DNA of 64,000 bases from Verrucomicrobiales bacterium. Its GTDB lineage: Bacteria; Verrucomicrobiota; Verrucomicrobiia; Verrucomicrobiales; V1-33. Position numbers and translations under genes: made by a program. Below the pieces are notes generated by a model. It saw only the letters and a program-made list of their open reading frames with translations, was not told the origin of the DNA and searched no databases. The DNA lies in the NCBI GenBank assembly GCA_947460575.1, contig CANHIJ010000003.1:29778-93777 (forward strand), in the 5' to 3' direction. Positions 1-9,541 of this stretch are shown in pieces (positions within the stretch are counted from its first letter, which is position 1; the number at the start of each line of letters is the position of its first letter).

Positions 1-3000
1 GCGGGCCGCGGGTCCAGAGGATCCAGCGGTTGTCGGGAAGTTGCATCGTCGTCGTGATATTAGCGCTCTCCACCGGCAGGACCACGGTGCCGGAGGTGGC
101 TGCGGTGGCGAGGGGGAGGGCCTGGGACCAGGCCGCGGCGATGCGCTGTTTGCCAGGGCGGATCGGGATGATGAGGCGGCCGTCCTCGCGGCGCACCGGG
201 GTCGCCTGGCCGCCGATAGTTAGGGAAGTGATATCGGCGTCGCCGGGGAGGGCCACGGGGAAGTCGCGGCCGAGGCTGGCTTCGACGTCGAGGGTCAGGG
301 TGGTGGAGCGCCGCTGGGAGGAGAGGGCGAGGGCTTGGGTGACGCGGCTGACGGTGGTGGTTTCGCCTGCAAGGGGTTCGGGGCGGGTGATGGCGAGGCT
401 GACTTTTTCGCCGGGCCAGGGGTGCCAGGTGGGGATGAGGTCGGATTCCTGGGCGGCGAAGATGGGGCTGAGGCCCTCGAGGGCGACGTTCCAGAGGGGG
501 GAGGTTTCCAGGTGCCAGCGCTCGATCCAGCGGTCGGTCGATTCGGCTGATAGGGTGATGGCGGGCTGGACGGGGAGTTCGCTTTCCCAGGTGAAGGAGG
601 CCTCGGCAGCGCCGAGGCGGACGTCGACGCGGCCGTTGGCTTCGGTGAGGCCGCCGGTGAGGATGCGCTCGCTGGGGAGGAGGGGAAGGGAGAGGGAGAG
701 GGCCTTGCCGGGGGCGGATAGGCGGGTGATTTTGGTGTGGACTTGCCAGACGAGGCCCAATTCGAGGTGGCGGTCGACGGCGACGACGGCGTTGAAATCG
801 CGTCGGTCGTAGGCGGCTTCGGTTTGGCTGCGGGCCTGTTGGCGGGCGAAGAAGACCTGGGCTTCGGGGACGCCGCTGGGGTTGACCCCGGTGACGGTCC
901 AGCCGGGGGCGGCGATTTCGACCAAGCGGGGTTTGAGTTCGAAGGTCCACTGCCATTCGGTGGCGGAGGGGACAGCGCCGCGCACCGTGACGCGGTGGGA
1001 GCCTGGGGGCAGGGCGATCCAGAGGAAGCCGTCGCGGCGGGCCACGGCGGGGGCGGGTTGGCCGACGATTTCGACCGCTGCGGGGGACCAGGCGGGGAGG
1101 CGGCCGGGGAGGGGGACGGCGGCAAAGGTGGCGGTGTGGATGACGGCCTCCATGGTGAGCTGTCTATCCGCTAGGGTGAGTTTGACCCAAGGGATTTCGG
1201 CGGCGCGGGGGAAGGCGTCGGAGGGTTTGAGGAGGAGGTCGCGGAGTTGGTCGAGGAGGGCGGGGGAGGGAAAGGCCGCGGGGCTGGGATCGGCGGAGGG
1301 TTGAGCCAAAGGATCGGCGGGGCTCTGGGCCGCGGGGCTCTGGGCGGAGGCGGGGCTGGAGAGGAGGGCGAAGAGGAGGGCGGCGGAGGCGGCGGCGAGG
1401 GCACCAGGGAGGGGAGGGGGGCCGGATGGGGGACGGCTTTCGCGGGGGGTGCGGCGCTTCCAGAGGATCCCGCAGAGGGCGGCGAAGAGGCTGAGGCGGA
1501 CGGCGACGAGGGCGCGCTGGACCCAGGAGGGCAACAAGATGGGGTGGATGGTTTGGGAGGCGGAGACGGGGCCATTCCAGCCGAAGTAGATAGTGCGCCA
1601 CTGCCATTCGGGGAGGGCGGGGCCGGTTTGGATTTGGGCTTTTTGGTCGTAGATGAGGTTGGATTTGAGGGGGGCTTTTTGGCTGCGCTCCTGGCTGGGG
1701 GTGGCTTCGCTCTGCTCCCCGCTGTAGCTGGAAGCTACAAATTTGGTGATAACTGGGCTAAACAGTGAGGGGGTGGCGCGGAGTTTTTCGACTTGGGGAA
1801 AGAGCATGCCGGTGACCTGCTGGCTGATGAAGGGGAGGGCCACGGCGGCGAGGGCGAGGAGGCTGAGCCCTTGGGCGGCCGCGAGGATCTTGGCGGCGCG
1901 GCCGCCGAGGGGCACGACTTTCACCAGGGCCAGCACCGCGACCAAGGCAAACCAGGTCCAGCGCGGGGCCCCGGGTTCTTGCCAGGAAAGGAGCAACAAC
2001 AGCAGGGCGACGAGGCCGCCGCCCAGGCCGTAGAGGCGGTAAACGGATAGCGAGAAGACGAGCAGAAGAAAGACATCGAGCAGCGACCAGGCGGTGAGCC
2101 AGTCGCCCTCGGTCCACTCGGGGCCAAAGAGGGCAAAGAGGCGCCAGCCGGGGGGAAGGTGGAGGGTGCCGCCGAGGGTTTCGGCTCCGCTGGTCCAGCC
2201 GGTGGCGGGGACGGCGCCCGTGAAGGGGGCGCGGCCGGTGGCTTCGAGTTGGATGTCGCGGGTGCGCACTTCCACGCCTGGTTCCTGGGTGAGGGGGTTG
2301 CGGGTGATGAGTTGGCCAACGCCGCCGATTTTGACGGCGCCGAGGGCGTGGCCGGGGGCGGCGTCGAGGCGCCAGGTGCGCTGGGCGGAGCCAGTGAGGC
2401 GGTCCCGGTAGGTGACGCTGCGGCCGACTTCATCGAGCCAGAATTCGCGCTGGAATTTCAAGCCGGGCGGGCGCTCGTGGCCCATGCCGCGGAGTTTTTC
2501 TTCGATTTGGAAGGGGATTTTGGAATCCCAGAGGAAGATGGGGAGTTGGCGCCAGGCTTCGGGGAAGGTGGTTTGGGAGACGTCGATGGAGGAGATGCCG
2601 CGTAGTTCGATGACGCGCAGTTGGGGGGCGGCGCGAAGGGCGATCAGTTCGCTGTCGGCCTGGGGTTGGGCGCCGTCGGCGTAGCGAAATTGCGCGAGGG
2701 GCGCGGTGCGGAAGGCGGTGTATTTCAGGGTCCATTTGCCGGCGCGGACCTGGGCCTTGAGGCGACCGGCTTCGTCGACGGCGCAGGGGATGGGGGCGTC
2801 GAGGGAGCTAAGGAGCCAGCCTTCGGGGAGGAGGTTGCCGAGGGATTCCTCGCGGCTTTTTCCGGCCACGGAGAGTTCGATTTCGCTGTGAAGAAGCATG
2901 GGAATGCCGTCTTCGAGGACGCGGTAGACCTGGCGGGTGAGGAGGTCGCGGTCGGCGGCCTCGGCGCGAGTGCGCTTGAGCCAGAGGGTGCCGTCGGGCT

Positions 3001-3490
3001 CCCAGTCGGGGGCTTCCACGGGTTTTCCGTCGGTCGTGAGGGCGAGGAGGCCGATCTCGGGCGGGACCGGGAGGCGTTCCGGCATGGATTTCCAGGGGAA
3101 GGAGCCGGCGACGGTGTGCTTGCCGGGAGCGAGGCGAAGGGAAGGACGGGACTCGCGGGCGAGGACGGGGGCGGGCTGGCCGTCGAGGGTGACCTCTTGC
3201 GGCCAGGCTTCGGGGCCGCCGGGGAGGGGTAACCAGGCGGGATCGAAGGCTTCGACGCTCAGGGAAAAGGTGCCGCCGGAGGGGGTGGCTTGGAGTTGCA
3301 GGGTGGCGGGCCAGAGGCTAGGGCGCTGGGTGGGGTCGGAGTAGAGCGGGGGGCTGTGGGCCTGCGGGGCCTCGCGGAGGGCCCAAGCTTCCCAGCCGCG
3401 GAGGGCCTCGGGCACGGGCGGAGGCGACTGGGCTTGCAGGGCGGCGCCGAGTTGACAGGCCGCGAGGAGGAGGGAAAGGCGGAGCATCAT
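1..3490 (-). CDS. Very large membrane-anchored envelope protein, conserved hypothetical, 3' end outside window
   Basis: Function not recognised. The frame opens at either of two adjacent ATG codons (3490 or 3487) and stays open to the window edge, giving more than 1,160 residues with no stop, so the C terminus is missing. It starts with a signal-like segment (MMLRLSLLLAACQLGAAL). A long, probably beta-rich extracytoplasmic part follows. A hydrophobic cluster lies near residues 464-555 (for example LDVFLLLVFSLSVYRLYG and LALAAVALPF), with further hydrophobic stretches near 650-720 (VRLSLFAALCGILWKRR and ASAALLFALLSSPASA). After that comes another long soluble domain. The layout suggests a large protein exposed outside the inner membrane and anchored in its middle. 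Other frames here are only Pro/Arg/Ala-rich shadows. The next gene to the right is divergent, 219 bases away. I am confident it is a gene but make no functional claim. Confidence 0.8.
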   Translation of the reverse strand, partial: MMLRLSLLLAACQLGAALQAQSPPPVPEALRGWEAWALREAPQAHSPPLYSDPTQRPSLWPATLQLQATPSGGTFSLSVEAFDPAWLPLPGGPEAWPQEVTLDGQPAPVLARESRPSLRLAPGKHTVAGSFPWKSMPERLPVPPEIGLLALTTDGKPVEAPDWEPDGTLWLKRTRAEAADRDLLTRQVYRVLEDGIPMLLHSEIELSVAGKSREESLGNLLPEGWLLSSLDAPIPCAVDEAGRLKAQVRAGKWTLKYTAFRTAPLAQFRYADGAQPQADSELIALRAAPQLRVIELRGISSIDVSQTTFPEAWRQLPIFLWDSKIPFQIEEKLRGMGHERPPGLKFQREFWLDEVGRSVTYRDRLTGSAQRTWRLDAAPGHALGAVKIGGVGQLITRNPLTQEPGVEVRTRDIQLEATGRAPFTGAVPATGWTSGAETLGGTLHLPPGWRLFALFGPEWTEGDWLTAWSLLDVFLLLVFSLSVYRLYGLGGGLVALLLLLLSWQEPGAPRWTWFALVAVLALVKVVPLGGRAAKILAAAQGLSLLALAAVALPFISQQVTGMLFPQVEKLRATPSLFSPVITKFVASSYSGEQSEATPSQERSQKAPLKSNLIYDQKAQIQTGPALPEWQWRTIYFGWNGPVSASQTIHPILLPSWVQRALVAVRLSLFAALCGILWKRRTPRESRPPSGPPPLPGALAAASAALLFALLSSPASAQSPAAQSPADPLAQPSADPSPAAFPSPALLDQLRDLLLKPSDAFPRAAEIPWVKLTLADRQLTMEAVIHTATFAAVPLPGRLPAWSPAAVEIVGQPAPAVARRDGFLWIALPPGSHRVTVRGAVPSATEWQWTFELKPRLVEIAAPGWTVTGVNPSGVPEAQVFFARQQARSQTEAAYDRRDFNAVVAVDRHLELGLVWQVHTKITRLSAPGKALSLSLPLLPSERILTGGLTEANGRVDVRLGAAEASFTWESELPVQPAITLSAESTDRWIERWHLETSPLWNVALEGLSPIFAAQESDLIPTWHPWPGEKVSLAITRPEPLAGETTTVSRVTQALALSSQRRSTTLTLDVEASLGRDFPVALPGDADITSLTIGGQATPVRREDGRLIIPIRPGKQRIAAAWSQALPLATAATSGTVVLPVESANITTTMQLPDNRWILWTRGP

Positions 3491-3709
3491 GGAGCGGGAT
3501 GGGTTGGGGAAAACTAAGGCCAAAAGGGCCGCGGCGCCGCTTTATTTTGCGGCGGCCGGGCGGGCCCGCGGCGGGGCCTCCGGGCGAGCCGCCGATGCCC
3601 TCTTGCTCTGACAACGCGGCGTCTCTATGGGGGACCGCGCCGCGCCCCGTGACCGGGAAACCTTGAGAGGCGCGGGCCCGCGGCCGACGTAGTCTAGTTT
3701 TTTATCTCT

Positions 3710-5464
3710 ATGCGAATGACCCCTTGGTGCTCTCTGATTCTCCGCGGCGGCGCGATGTGTTTTTGCGCTGGGGCCCCCCTGCGCGCTGCCTGGGACCTTC
3801 GCCCCGACAGTTGGGTGGCCACCGACGGCCTGGGGCGGAGCCTGCCCAGCGCCGCCGAGGTAGGCTTGCCCAAGGCGAACCGCGCGGTAGGGCTTTTTTA
3901 TTTCCTGTGGAATGAGGGGCAAAACGCGGTCTACGACCTCACCAAGTTGGTGGCCGCGAACCCCGCGCAGCCTGCCTTGGGCCCGCCGGGCGCCTTTCAC
4001 CACTGGGGCGAGCCCCTTTTTGGATACTATCGCCAGGACGATGTCTACGTCCTGCGCAAGCACATTCAAATGGTCAGCGATGTTGGGGTAGATGTGCTTT
4101 TTCTCGACGTCACCAATGCCCTCACTTATGATGGGGTGCGGGACCGCCTTTGCGAGGAGCTGAGCCAGCGGCGCGCCCAGGGGCAGGCGGCGCCCGCGAT
4201 AGCTTTTCTGGCTAACAGCAACAGTGCGCAGACCGTGGAGCACTTGTACCGGACCTTTTACCAGCCCGGGAAGGGGCGCGAGCACTGGTTTATGTGGCTA
4301 GGCAAGCCGCTGCTGCTGAGTCCGCCCGAGGGCTTGAGCGAGGAAGTGAAGGCCTTTTTTACGATCCGGCATTCGTGGGCCTGGACCAAGGACCAGGCGT
4401 GGTTTGGGGATGGGCGGGACAAGTGGCCGTGGCTCGACCACACGCCGCAAACACCCGGCTGGCACCTCAGCCGCGAGCAACCAGAGCAGATCGTGGTCTG
4501 CGCCGCGGAGCACCCCATTTCTAACATTGGGCGCAGTTTCCACGGCGGCCAGCAGCCTCCTCCAGAGCGGTGGCAATCCGCCGCCGGGGCCTACTTTGCG
4601 GAGCAGTGGCAGCGGGCGCTCGAAGTTGATCCGCCCTTGGTTTTTCTCACGGGTTGGAACGAGTGGATCGCGCAGCGCTTCATCGACAAGGACGGCTCCA
4701 TGCGCATGGCCGGGCGCCAATTGCAGCCGGGGGATTCCTTTTTTGTGGATCAATACTCGGCCGAATTCAGCCGCGACCTTGAGCCCATGAAGGGCGGGTT
4801 TGGCGACGCCTATTATTATCAAATGGCCGGGGCCATCCGGCGCTACAAGGGAGCCCGTCCGCCCGAGCCGGTGGCGGCCACGGCCATCGCCGTGGATGGC
4901 CAATTTGCCGACTGGGAAGCCGCGGCGCCGGAGTTCCGCGATACTTTGGGCGACCCGGCGCGGCGCGACCATCCCGGTTGGCAGGGGGAGCCGGCCTTTC
5001 TCGACCAGTCGGGTCGCAACGACCTTGCGGTAGCCAAAGTGGCCCAGGATGGGGCGCAGCTCTATTTCTATGTGCGCACGAGCGAGGCGCTGAGCGAGCC
5101 ATCGGCGGATTGGATGCAGCTGTGCCTGGACAGCGACGGCAATGCCGCCACTGGTTGGCTGGGATACGACTACGTGGTCAATCGCCGCGGCTTGGCGGGC
5201 CAGCGGGGCACTTTGGAGAAGTTCCAGTCGGATGGCAGTTCCCGCGCCGTGGCGGTGGAAATCCCCCTGCGCTGGCAAAATAACCAGCTCGAACTAGCCA
5301 TTCCGCGGGCGGCGCTCGGGCTGTCCGGCGGCGCGGCGGCGATCGATTTCAAGTGGGTCGACAACATCACCCTGGGCGGGGAGGCCGCAGCCTTCACGCT
5401 GCACGGCGATGCCGCGCCCAACGACCGCTTTAACTTCCGCGCTCTGCTTTCCGCGCTTCCATGA
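3710..5464 (+). CDS. Secreted glycoside hydrolase-like protein (GH71/GH99-like barrel) with C-terminal CBM9/DOMON-like domain
   Basis: Probable exported carbohydrate-active enzyme of 584 residues. Residues 1-27 look like a signal peptide. The body contains GLFYFLWNEG near residue 60, a VGVDVLFLDVTNA strand near 128, and TGWNEW at 314-319. That Trp-Asn-Glu-Trp signature resembles GH99-like endo-acting mannosidases and related GH71/99-like proteins. From about residue 388 the sequence changes to a beta-sandwich pattern (AIAVDGQFADWEAA, then QLCLDSDGNAATGW) typical of CBM9/DOMON-like sugar-binding domains. Substrate cannot be read from sequence. A gap of 145 bases separates it from the next same-strand gene, so co-transcription with the exported protein and lutABC downstream is possible. 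The exact glycosidase family is inferred, not established. Confidence 0.7.
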   Translation: MRMTPWCSLILRGGAMCFCAGAPLRAAWDLRPDSWVATDGLGRSLPSAAEVGLPKANRAVGLFYFLWNEGQNAVYDLTKLVAANPAQPALGPPGAFHHWGEPLFGYYRQDDVYVLRKHIQMVSDVGVDVLFLDVTNALTYDGVRDRLCEELSQRRAQGQAAPAIAFLANSNSAQTVEHLYRTFYQPGKGREHWFMWLGKPLLLSPPEGLSEEVKAFFTIRHSWAWTKDQAWFGDGRDKWPWLDHTPQTPGWHLSREQPEQIVVCAAEHPISNIGRSFHGGQQPPPERWQSAAGAYFAEQWQRALEVDPPLVFLTGWNEWIAQRFIDKDGSMRMAGRQLQPGDSFFVDQYSAEFSRDLEPMKGGFGDAYYYQMAGAIRRYKGARPPEPVAATAIAVDGQFADWEAAAPEFRDTLGDPARRDHPGWQGEPAFLDQSGRNDLAVAKVAQDGAQLYFYVRTSEALSEPSADWMQLCLDSDGNAATGWLGYDYVVNRRGLAGQRGTLEKFQSDGSSRAVAVEIPLRWQNNQLELAIPRAALGLSGGAAAIDFKWVDNITLGGEAAAFTLHGDAAPNDRFNFRALLSALP

Positions 5465-5609
5465 GCATTTTGGTGCTAGGCACGGGCCATTTGGGCAGGG
5501 TGCGGAGCGCGGCGGCGCGGGTAAATGGGCTGGTGCGGGGCGGCAATCTGAGCGAGAAGGAGGCCTTCTCGCTCTGCCGGAGGGCCGCGGGAGGGCTTTT
5601 TATTCTAAC

Positions 5610-6578
5610 ATGCAACTGCCCATGAGTCGACTTCCCGCTGCTCACTCCGCCGCCCCAGCGACGCGGCGCCGCTTTTTGGGCGGTCTCGCCGGGGCCGCGG
5701 TGGCCGGTCCCTTGCTGGCCGCCCCTTCTCGGACTGAGCCCGCGCTGAAGGCGGAGGACTGGGTTTTCATCGATAATGGCAAGCTGCGCCTGGGGGTGAA
5801 GCGGGCCTCTGGGGCCGGAATCGGCTGGCTTTCCGCGAGCGGTTCGAAGGAAAATCTGCTCGACCACTGGGACCACGGCCGCCTCATCCAACAAAGCTAT
5901 TACGGCAAGGAAGATGGGTCGCGCTGGGTCGACAAGCCCTGGCGCTGGAATCCAGTGCAGGGCGGCGACTACCGGGGCCAGGCCGCCGAGGTGTTGGAGT
6001 TGCAGAGCGACGCGGTTTCCCTCACCGCGAGGATTCGGCCGCGCAATTGGGCCGGTGGACAGTTGCTCGGAGACTGCGAAATGCGCCAGCGCATCCGTTT
6101 GGAGGGCGATCTCGTGATAGCCCGGATGGGTTTTCGCTATACCGGAAAGGAAAGCCATCCCGCGGTCCACCACGAGGTGCCCGCGGTCTTCCTGGCGCCG
6201 CGCTTTGCCACCTTGGTGCACTACCAGGGCGACCAGGCGTGGACGGGGGGGGCGCTGCAGCGGTCCCGGCCGGGCTGGCCTAACGAGAGTCGGTCGATCC
6301 CGGAGCACTGGGCGGCCTACGTCGACGAGGAGGACCGCGGGCTGGGAGTGTTTGTGCCGATCGCCCAGGAATTGACCTGCTATCGTTTTGGGGCTTCGGA
6401 GGCGGCCGCGGGGGCCTGTTCTTATTTTGCGCCGCTGGTGACATTTGCGATTACTCCGGGGCTGGATTTCAGCTACGACATGGTTTTGGCGGTGGGGCGC
6501 CCGCCGGAGATGCGGGCGGCTTTCGCGGGGATCAAGGACCGGCTGGCGGCAACCCTACCTGCTTCTCAGGCGAAATGA
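5610..6578 (+). CDS. Tat-exported protein of unknown function
   Basis: Encodes 322 residues from ATG 5610 (ATG 5622 is an alternative). The N terminus is a clear twin-arginine signal: ATRRRFLGGLAGAAVAGPLLAA, split here as ATRRRFLGGLAG followed by a hydrophobic AAVAGPLLAA core. The mature part contains DNGKLRLGVKRASGAGIGWLS and WDHGRLIQQSYYG. It has many Trp, Tyr and charged residues and reads like a beta-rich extracytoplasmic protein, possibly carbohydrate-related given the upstream glycoside hydrolase-like gene. I do not recognise the family. The stop overlaps the lutA start (ATGA), so the two are very probably translated from one message. An upstream extension in the same frame to 5409 would overlap the preceding gene and lacks any signal sequence, so I rejected it. 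Confidence 0.75.
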   Translation: MQLPMSRLPAAHSAAPATRRRFLGGLAGAAVAGPLLAAPSRTEPALKAEDWVFIDNGKLRLGVKRASGAGIGWLSASGSKENLLDHWDHGRLIQQSYYGKEDGSRWVDKPWRWNPVQGGDYRGQAAEVLELQSDAVSLTARIRPRNWAGGQLLGDCEMRQRIRLEGDLVIARMGFRYTGKESHPAVHHEVPAVFLAPRFATLVHYQGDQAWTGGALQRSRPGWPNESRSIPEHWAAYVDEEDRGLGVFVPIAQELTCYRFGASEAAAGACSYFAPLVTFAITPGLDFSYDMVLAVGRPPEMRAAFAGIKDRLAATLPASQAK

Positions 6579-7291
6579 AAATAGCGCTTTTTATTCCCTG
6601 TTTTATCGACGCGGTTTATCCCCGAGTGGGGATCAGCATGGTGCAGATTTTGGAGAAGCTGGGGCACCAGGTAGAGTTCGCGGAGGCCCTAACTTGTTGT
6701 GGGCAGCCGCCCTACAATTCGGGTTATTGGCCGGAGGCGCGAAAGGTGGCCCGGCGGGTGGTGGCGGGGCTGGCGGAGGCCGAAGTGGTCGTGATCGGGA
6801 GCGGGTCGTGCGGGGCCATGTTGAAAGTTTGCTATGGAGAGCTCTTTGCGGGCGAGCCCGAGGAGGCGGCGGCCCGCGCCTTGGCGGCAAAATGCTATGA
6901 GTTTTCCGATTTCCTGGTGAACCGGCTGGGGGTGGTGGATGTGGGGGCGGCGTTTCCGCACCGGGTGACCTTCCACGACGGCTGCCACGGGCTGCGGGAA
7001 ATGAATGGGAAGGCCCCGCCGCGGGAGCTGCTCCAGCAGGTGCGCGGTCTGGAGTTAGTGGAGATGGGAGAAGCCGAGACCTGCTGCGGTTTTGGCGGCA
7101 CCTTTGCGACCAAATATCCCGCCATCTCCACCGCCATGGGCGAAGTCAAATGCGCTTCCGCCGCGGCGACCGGCGCGGACTTCATGGTCTCGAACGACTC
7201 TAGCTGCCTGATGCACCTCCAGGGCTTGCTGGACCGTCAGGGGCGGCCGCTCAAAACCCTGCACCTCGCGGAAATCCTGGCCTGCTCATGA
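6575..7291 (+). CDS. lutA: L-lactate utilisation protein LutA, (Fe-S) oxidoreductase subunit
   Basis: LutA is one of three subunits of the cytoplasmic iron-sulfur L-lactate dehydrogenase complex LutABC that converts L-lactate to pyruvate. The 238-residue length fits the family. Two cysteine-rich CCG domains are visible: LTCCGQPPYNSGYWPEAR around residue 39 and TCCGFGGTFATKYP around 169. These are heterodisulfide-reductase-type domains and are thought to ligand an iron-sulfur cluster. The start overlaps the preceding gene by ATGA, and its own stop overlaps the lutB start in the same way, so the operon is tightly coupled. All motif cysteines are present. The name rests on motif content and on the lutA-lutB-lutC order. 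Confidence 0.92.
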   Translation: MKIALFIPCFIDAVYPRVGISMVQILEKLGHQVEFAEALTCCGQPPYNSGYWPEARKVARRVVAGLAEAEVVVIGSGSCGAMLKVCYGELFAGEPEEAAARALAAKCYEFSDFLVNRLGVVDVGAAFPHRVTFHDGCHGLREMNGKAPPRELLQQVRGLELVEMGEAETCCGFGGTFATKYPAISTAMGEVKCASAAATGADFMVSNDSSCLMHLQGLLDRQGRPLKTLHLAEILACS

Positions 7292-8715
7292 ACCCTAACG
7301 CGGCCCAGTTCCAGACCGACGCCGGGCGGCTCGCTGCCGACCTGACGCACCGCCAGCGCATTCAGAGCGCGATGGCGAAATACTACGCGGCGCGCCTGCC
7401 GCGGCAGGCCCTTTTTCGGGATTGGCAGGAGGGGCGGCAGACCGCGGCCGAGACCAAATGGGCCGCGCTCCAGCAGCTCGACGAGCACCTCCTCGCCTTT
7501 GAAAAAAACGCCACTGCCCGCGGCACGCAAGTACACTGGACGAGCACGAGCGAGCAGGCTCGCCAGGTCATTGTGGACATCATTCAGCGGCACCGCGCCC
7601 AGCGCATCGTCAAGTCCAAGGTCATGACGTCCGAGGAAATCCACCTCAATCAGCTGCTGGAATCGCTGGGCTTCGAAGTGGTAGAAAGCGACCTCGGGGA
7701 ATACATCCAGCAGCTCAAGGGTGAGCCCCCCTATCACTTTGTTTTTCCCTGCATGCACCTCAGCCGGGAGGAAATCAGCGACCTCTTTGAGAACCACCTG
7801 GGCACTGCCCAGACCCACGACCCCGAAGCCCTGACGATGATTGCGCGGCGGGTGCTGCGGCAAAAGTATTTGGCGGCGGACGTGGGGATCACTGGGGCTA
7901 ACTTCATTGTGGCGGAGACCGGGATGGTTTCCATTACGGAAAATGAGGGCAACGCCCGGCTCACGGCGGCCTTGCCGCGGGTCATGATCACCTTGGTGGG
8001 GATTGAGAAAATCTTGCCGCGGCTGTCGGACCTAGCGCTTTTCTTGCCGATGCTGGCGACCGCCGGGACCGGCCAGCCGCTGACCTGTTACAACACCATG
8101 TACGGCGGTCCGCGCCAGTCGGGCGAGGCCGATGGGCCGGAGGAATGGCACGTGGTTTTGTTGGACAACAACCGCACGGCGCTCCTCGCCGACCCCGAGC
8201 AGCGCGACGCCCTGCACTGCATTCGCTGCGGCGCCTGCCTCAACGTGTGCCCGATTTTCAAGAATGTGGGCGGCTTCAGCTACGGCACTACCTATCAAGG
8301 GCCGATTGGCGCGGTGATCACCCCGCACCTGCGCGGGCTGCAAGATTGGAAGCATTTGTCCGCTGCCTCTAGCCTCTGCGGGGCCTGCACCGAAACCTGC
8401 CCCGTGAAAATCGACCTCCACCACCACTTGCTGCAAAACCGCCGCAACGCCGTCCAGCAGGGCGGGGGCGGCTGGGAGGGCCTGCTGTGGCGCGCTTTTG
8501 CCTTTGTGATGAACCGCCCGCGCCTCTACCGCCTCGCGGTCCGACTCGGGCGCTGGGCCCAACCGCTTCAGGGCCTGGTGCAGGGGGAAGCCTTCGATCC
8601 GCTGCAAGCTTGGACGAAAACCCGGGACCTTCCGGACTTGGCGCCCCAGTCGTTCCGCGCCTTTTGGGCCCAGCGCGTCTCGGCCCCGGCGCCGGAGGAA
8701 AGGAGGCCCACATGA
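7288..8715 (+). CDS. lutB: L-lactate utilisation protein LutB, iron-sulfur subunit
   Basis: LutB is the ferredoxin-like electron-transfer subunit of the LutABC lactate oxidation complex. At 475 residues it has the usual length. The N-terminal two thirds is the LUD-type domain, with VKSKVMTSEEIHLNQLLE near residue 110 and GVTGANFIVAETG-like text (GITGANFIVAETGMV) near 200. Two 4Fe-4S motifs follow: CIRCGACLNVCP from residue 311 and CGACTETCPVK from residue 364, the usual bacterial-ferredoxin spacing. ATGA overlaps join it to lutA upstream and lutC downstream. Nothing is missing or broken. Confidence 0.94.
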   Translation: MNPNAAQFQTDAGRLAADLTHRQRIQSAMAKYYAARLPRQALFRDWQEGRQTAAETKWAALQQLDEHLLAFEKNATARGTQVHWTSTSEQARQVIVDIIQRHRAQRIVKSKVMTSEEIHLNQLLESLGFEVVESDLGEYIQQLKGEPPYHFVFPCMHLSREEISDLFENHLGTAQTHDPEALTMIARRVLRQKYLAADVGITGANFIVAETGMVSITENEGNARLTAALPRVMITLVGIEKILPRLSDLALFLPMLATAGTGQPLTCYNTMYGGPRQSGEADGPEEWHVVLLDNNRTALLADPEQRDALHCIRCGACLNVCPIFKNVGGFSYGTTYQGPIGAVITPHLRGLQDWKHLSAASSLCGACTETCPVKIDLHHHLLQNRRNAVQQGGGGWEGLLWRAFAFVMNRPRLYRLAVRLGRWAQPLQGLVQGEAFDPLQAWTKTRDLPDLAPQSFRAFWAQRVSAPAPEERRPT

Positions 8716-9401
8716 CTGAGCGCGACAAAATCCTGCAGCGCATCCGCCAAGCGCTGGTCATGCCTTCGCCCAAGCCGGGCTCGCACGGGACGGTTTTCGG
8801 CATTGGCGCGGCCCGCACCGCGGCGCAGAGCGCCCGGGACTGGCTGCCGCAAGTGGGCCCGAGCCAAGGCGATTGGGTCACCCGGTTCACGCAAAATTGC
8901 AGCGAATTGAAAACCGAGGTCATAGTGGCGGCGGATGCGGCCGCGGCCCAGGTGCAGTTGCAGCGCTTGGCGGCCGCGGAGCAGTGGCGATCGGTTGCCA
9001 CCCACGGCGCGGGCGAGGCGGCGGCGGCGGCGGCGTCCCTGGGACTGCCAGTGTTGCGCACTGACGGGGGGTACCGCGCGGAGGAGTTAGAAGCGTGCGG
9101 CGCGGGGATTACCGATTGCGACGCCCTGGTGGCCCAGACCGGCTCGATTCTCCTCACGGCGCGCAGCGGGGGCGGTCGGGCCCTCTCGGTGCTGCCCCCG
9201 CACCATGTGGTGGTGGCGCGCCGCGAGCAGTTAGTGCCCGATCTTCCGGCGGCCTTCGCGTGGCTGCACCACTGCTATGGACCGGCGGCTTGGCCTAGCA
9301 TGATCACCCTCATCACTGGCCCAAGCCGCACGGGGGACATCGAGCGCATCTTGGTGCTGGGGGCCCACGGGCCCAAGAAACTCACCGTTGTGATCTACTG
9401 A
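8712..9401 (+). CDS. lutC: L-lactate utilisation protein LutC, LUD domain
   Basis: Encodes 229 residues from the ATG that overlaps the lutB stop (ATGA). The product begins MTERDKILQRIRQAL, as expected for LutC. The LUD domain shows GITDCDALVAQTGSILLTA and PHHVVVARREQLV, then ends with ITGPSRTGDIERILVLGAHGP, where TGPSRTxDIE is diagnostic for the family. LutC is the third component of the lactate oxidation complex. A longer in-frame reading back to 8487 lies inside lutB and is not needed. Together with lutA and lutB this makes a complete lactate-utilisation operon. No LldP-type permease or LutR-type regulator is visible beside it. Confidence 0.92.
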   Translation: MTERDKILQRIRQALVMPSPKPGSHGTVFGIGAARTAAQSARDWLPQVGPSQGDWVTRFTQNCSELKTEVIVAADAAAAQVQLQRLAAAEQWRSVATHGAGEAAAAAASLGLPVLRTDGGYRAEELEACGAGITDCDALVAQTGSILLTARSGGGRALSVLPPHHVVVARREQLVPDLPAAFAWLHHCYGPAAWPSMITLITGPSRTGDIERILVLGAHGPKKLTVVIY

Positions 9402-9541
9402 GGTGCGCCGACCGCGGTTGGCCCGCGGCGTTGGATTGGCGGCGCGAACGGGCGCTTGGCTGCTGGGGCTTCCTGTCGTTTTCCTTTGTGCGGTTGGCCT
9501 TTTGCTGCTCCCCTACGGTAAATCTAACCTCGCTATTGCTC

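Noticed and set aside
60..3614. Several Pro/Arg- or Pro/Ser/Ala-rich open frames on both strands over the first 3.5 kb
   Set aside because: They are shadows of the one long minus-strand gene, which alone has a signal peptide, membrane segments and normal amino acid composition.
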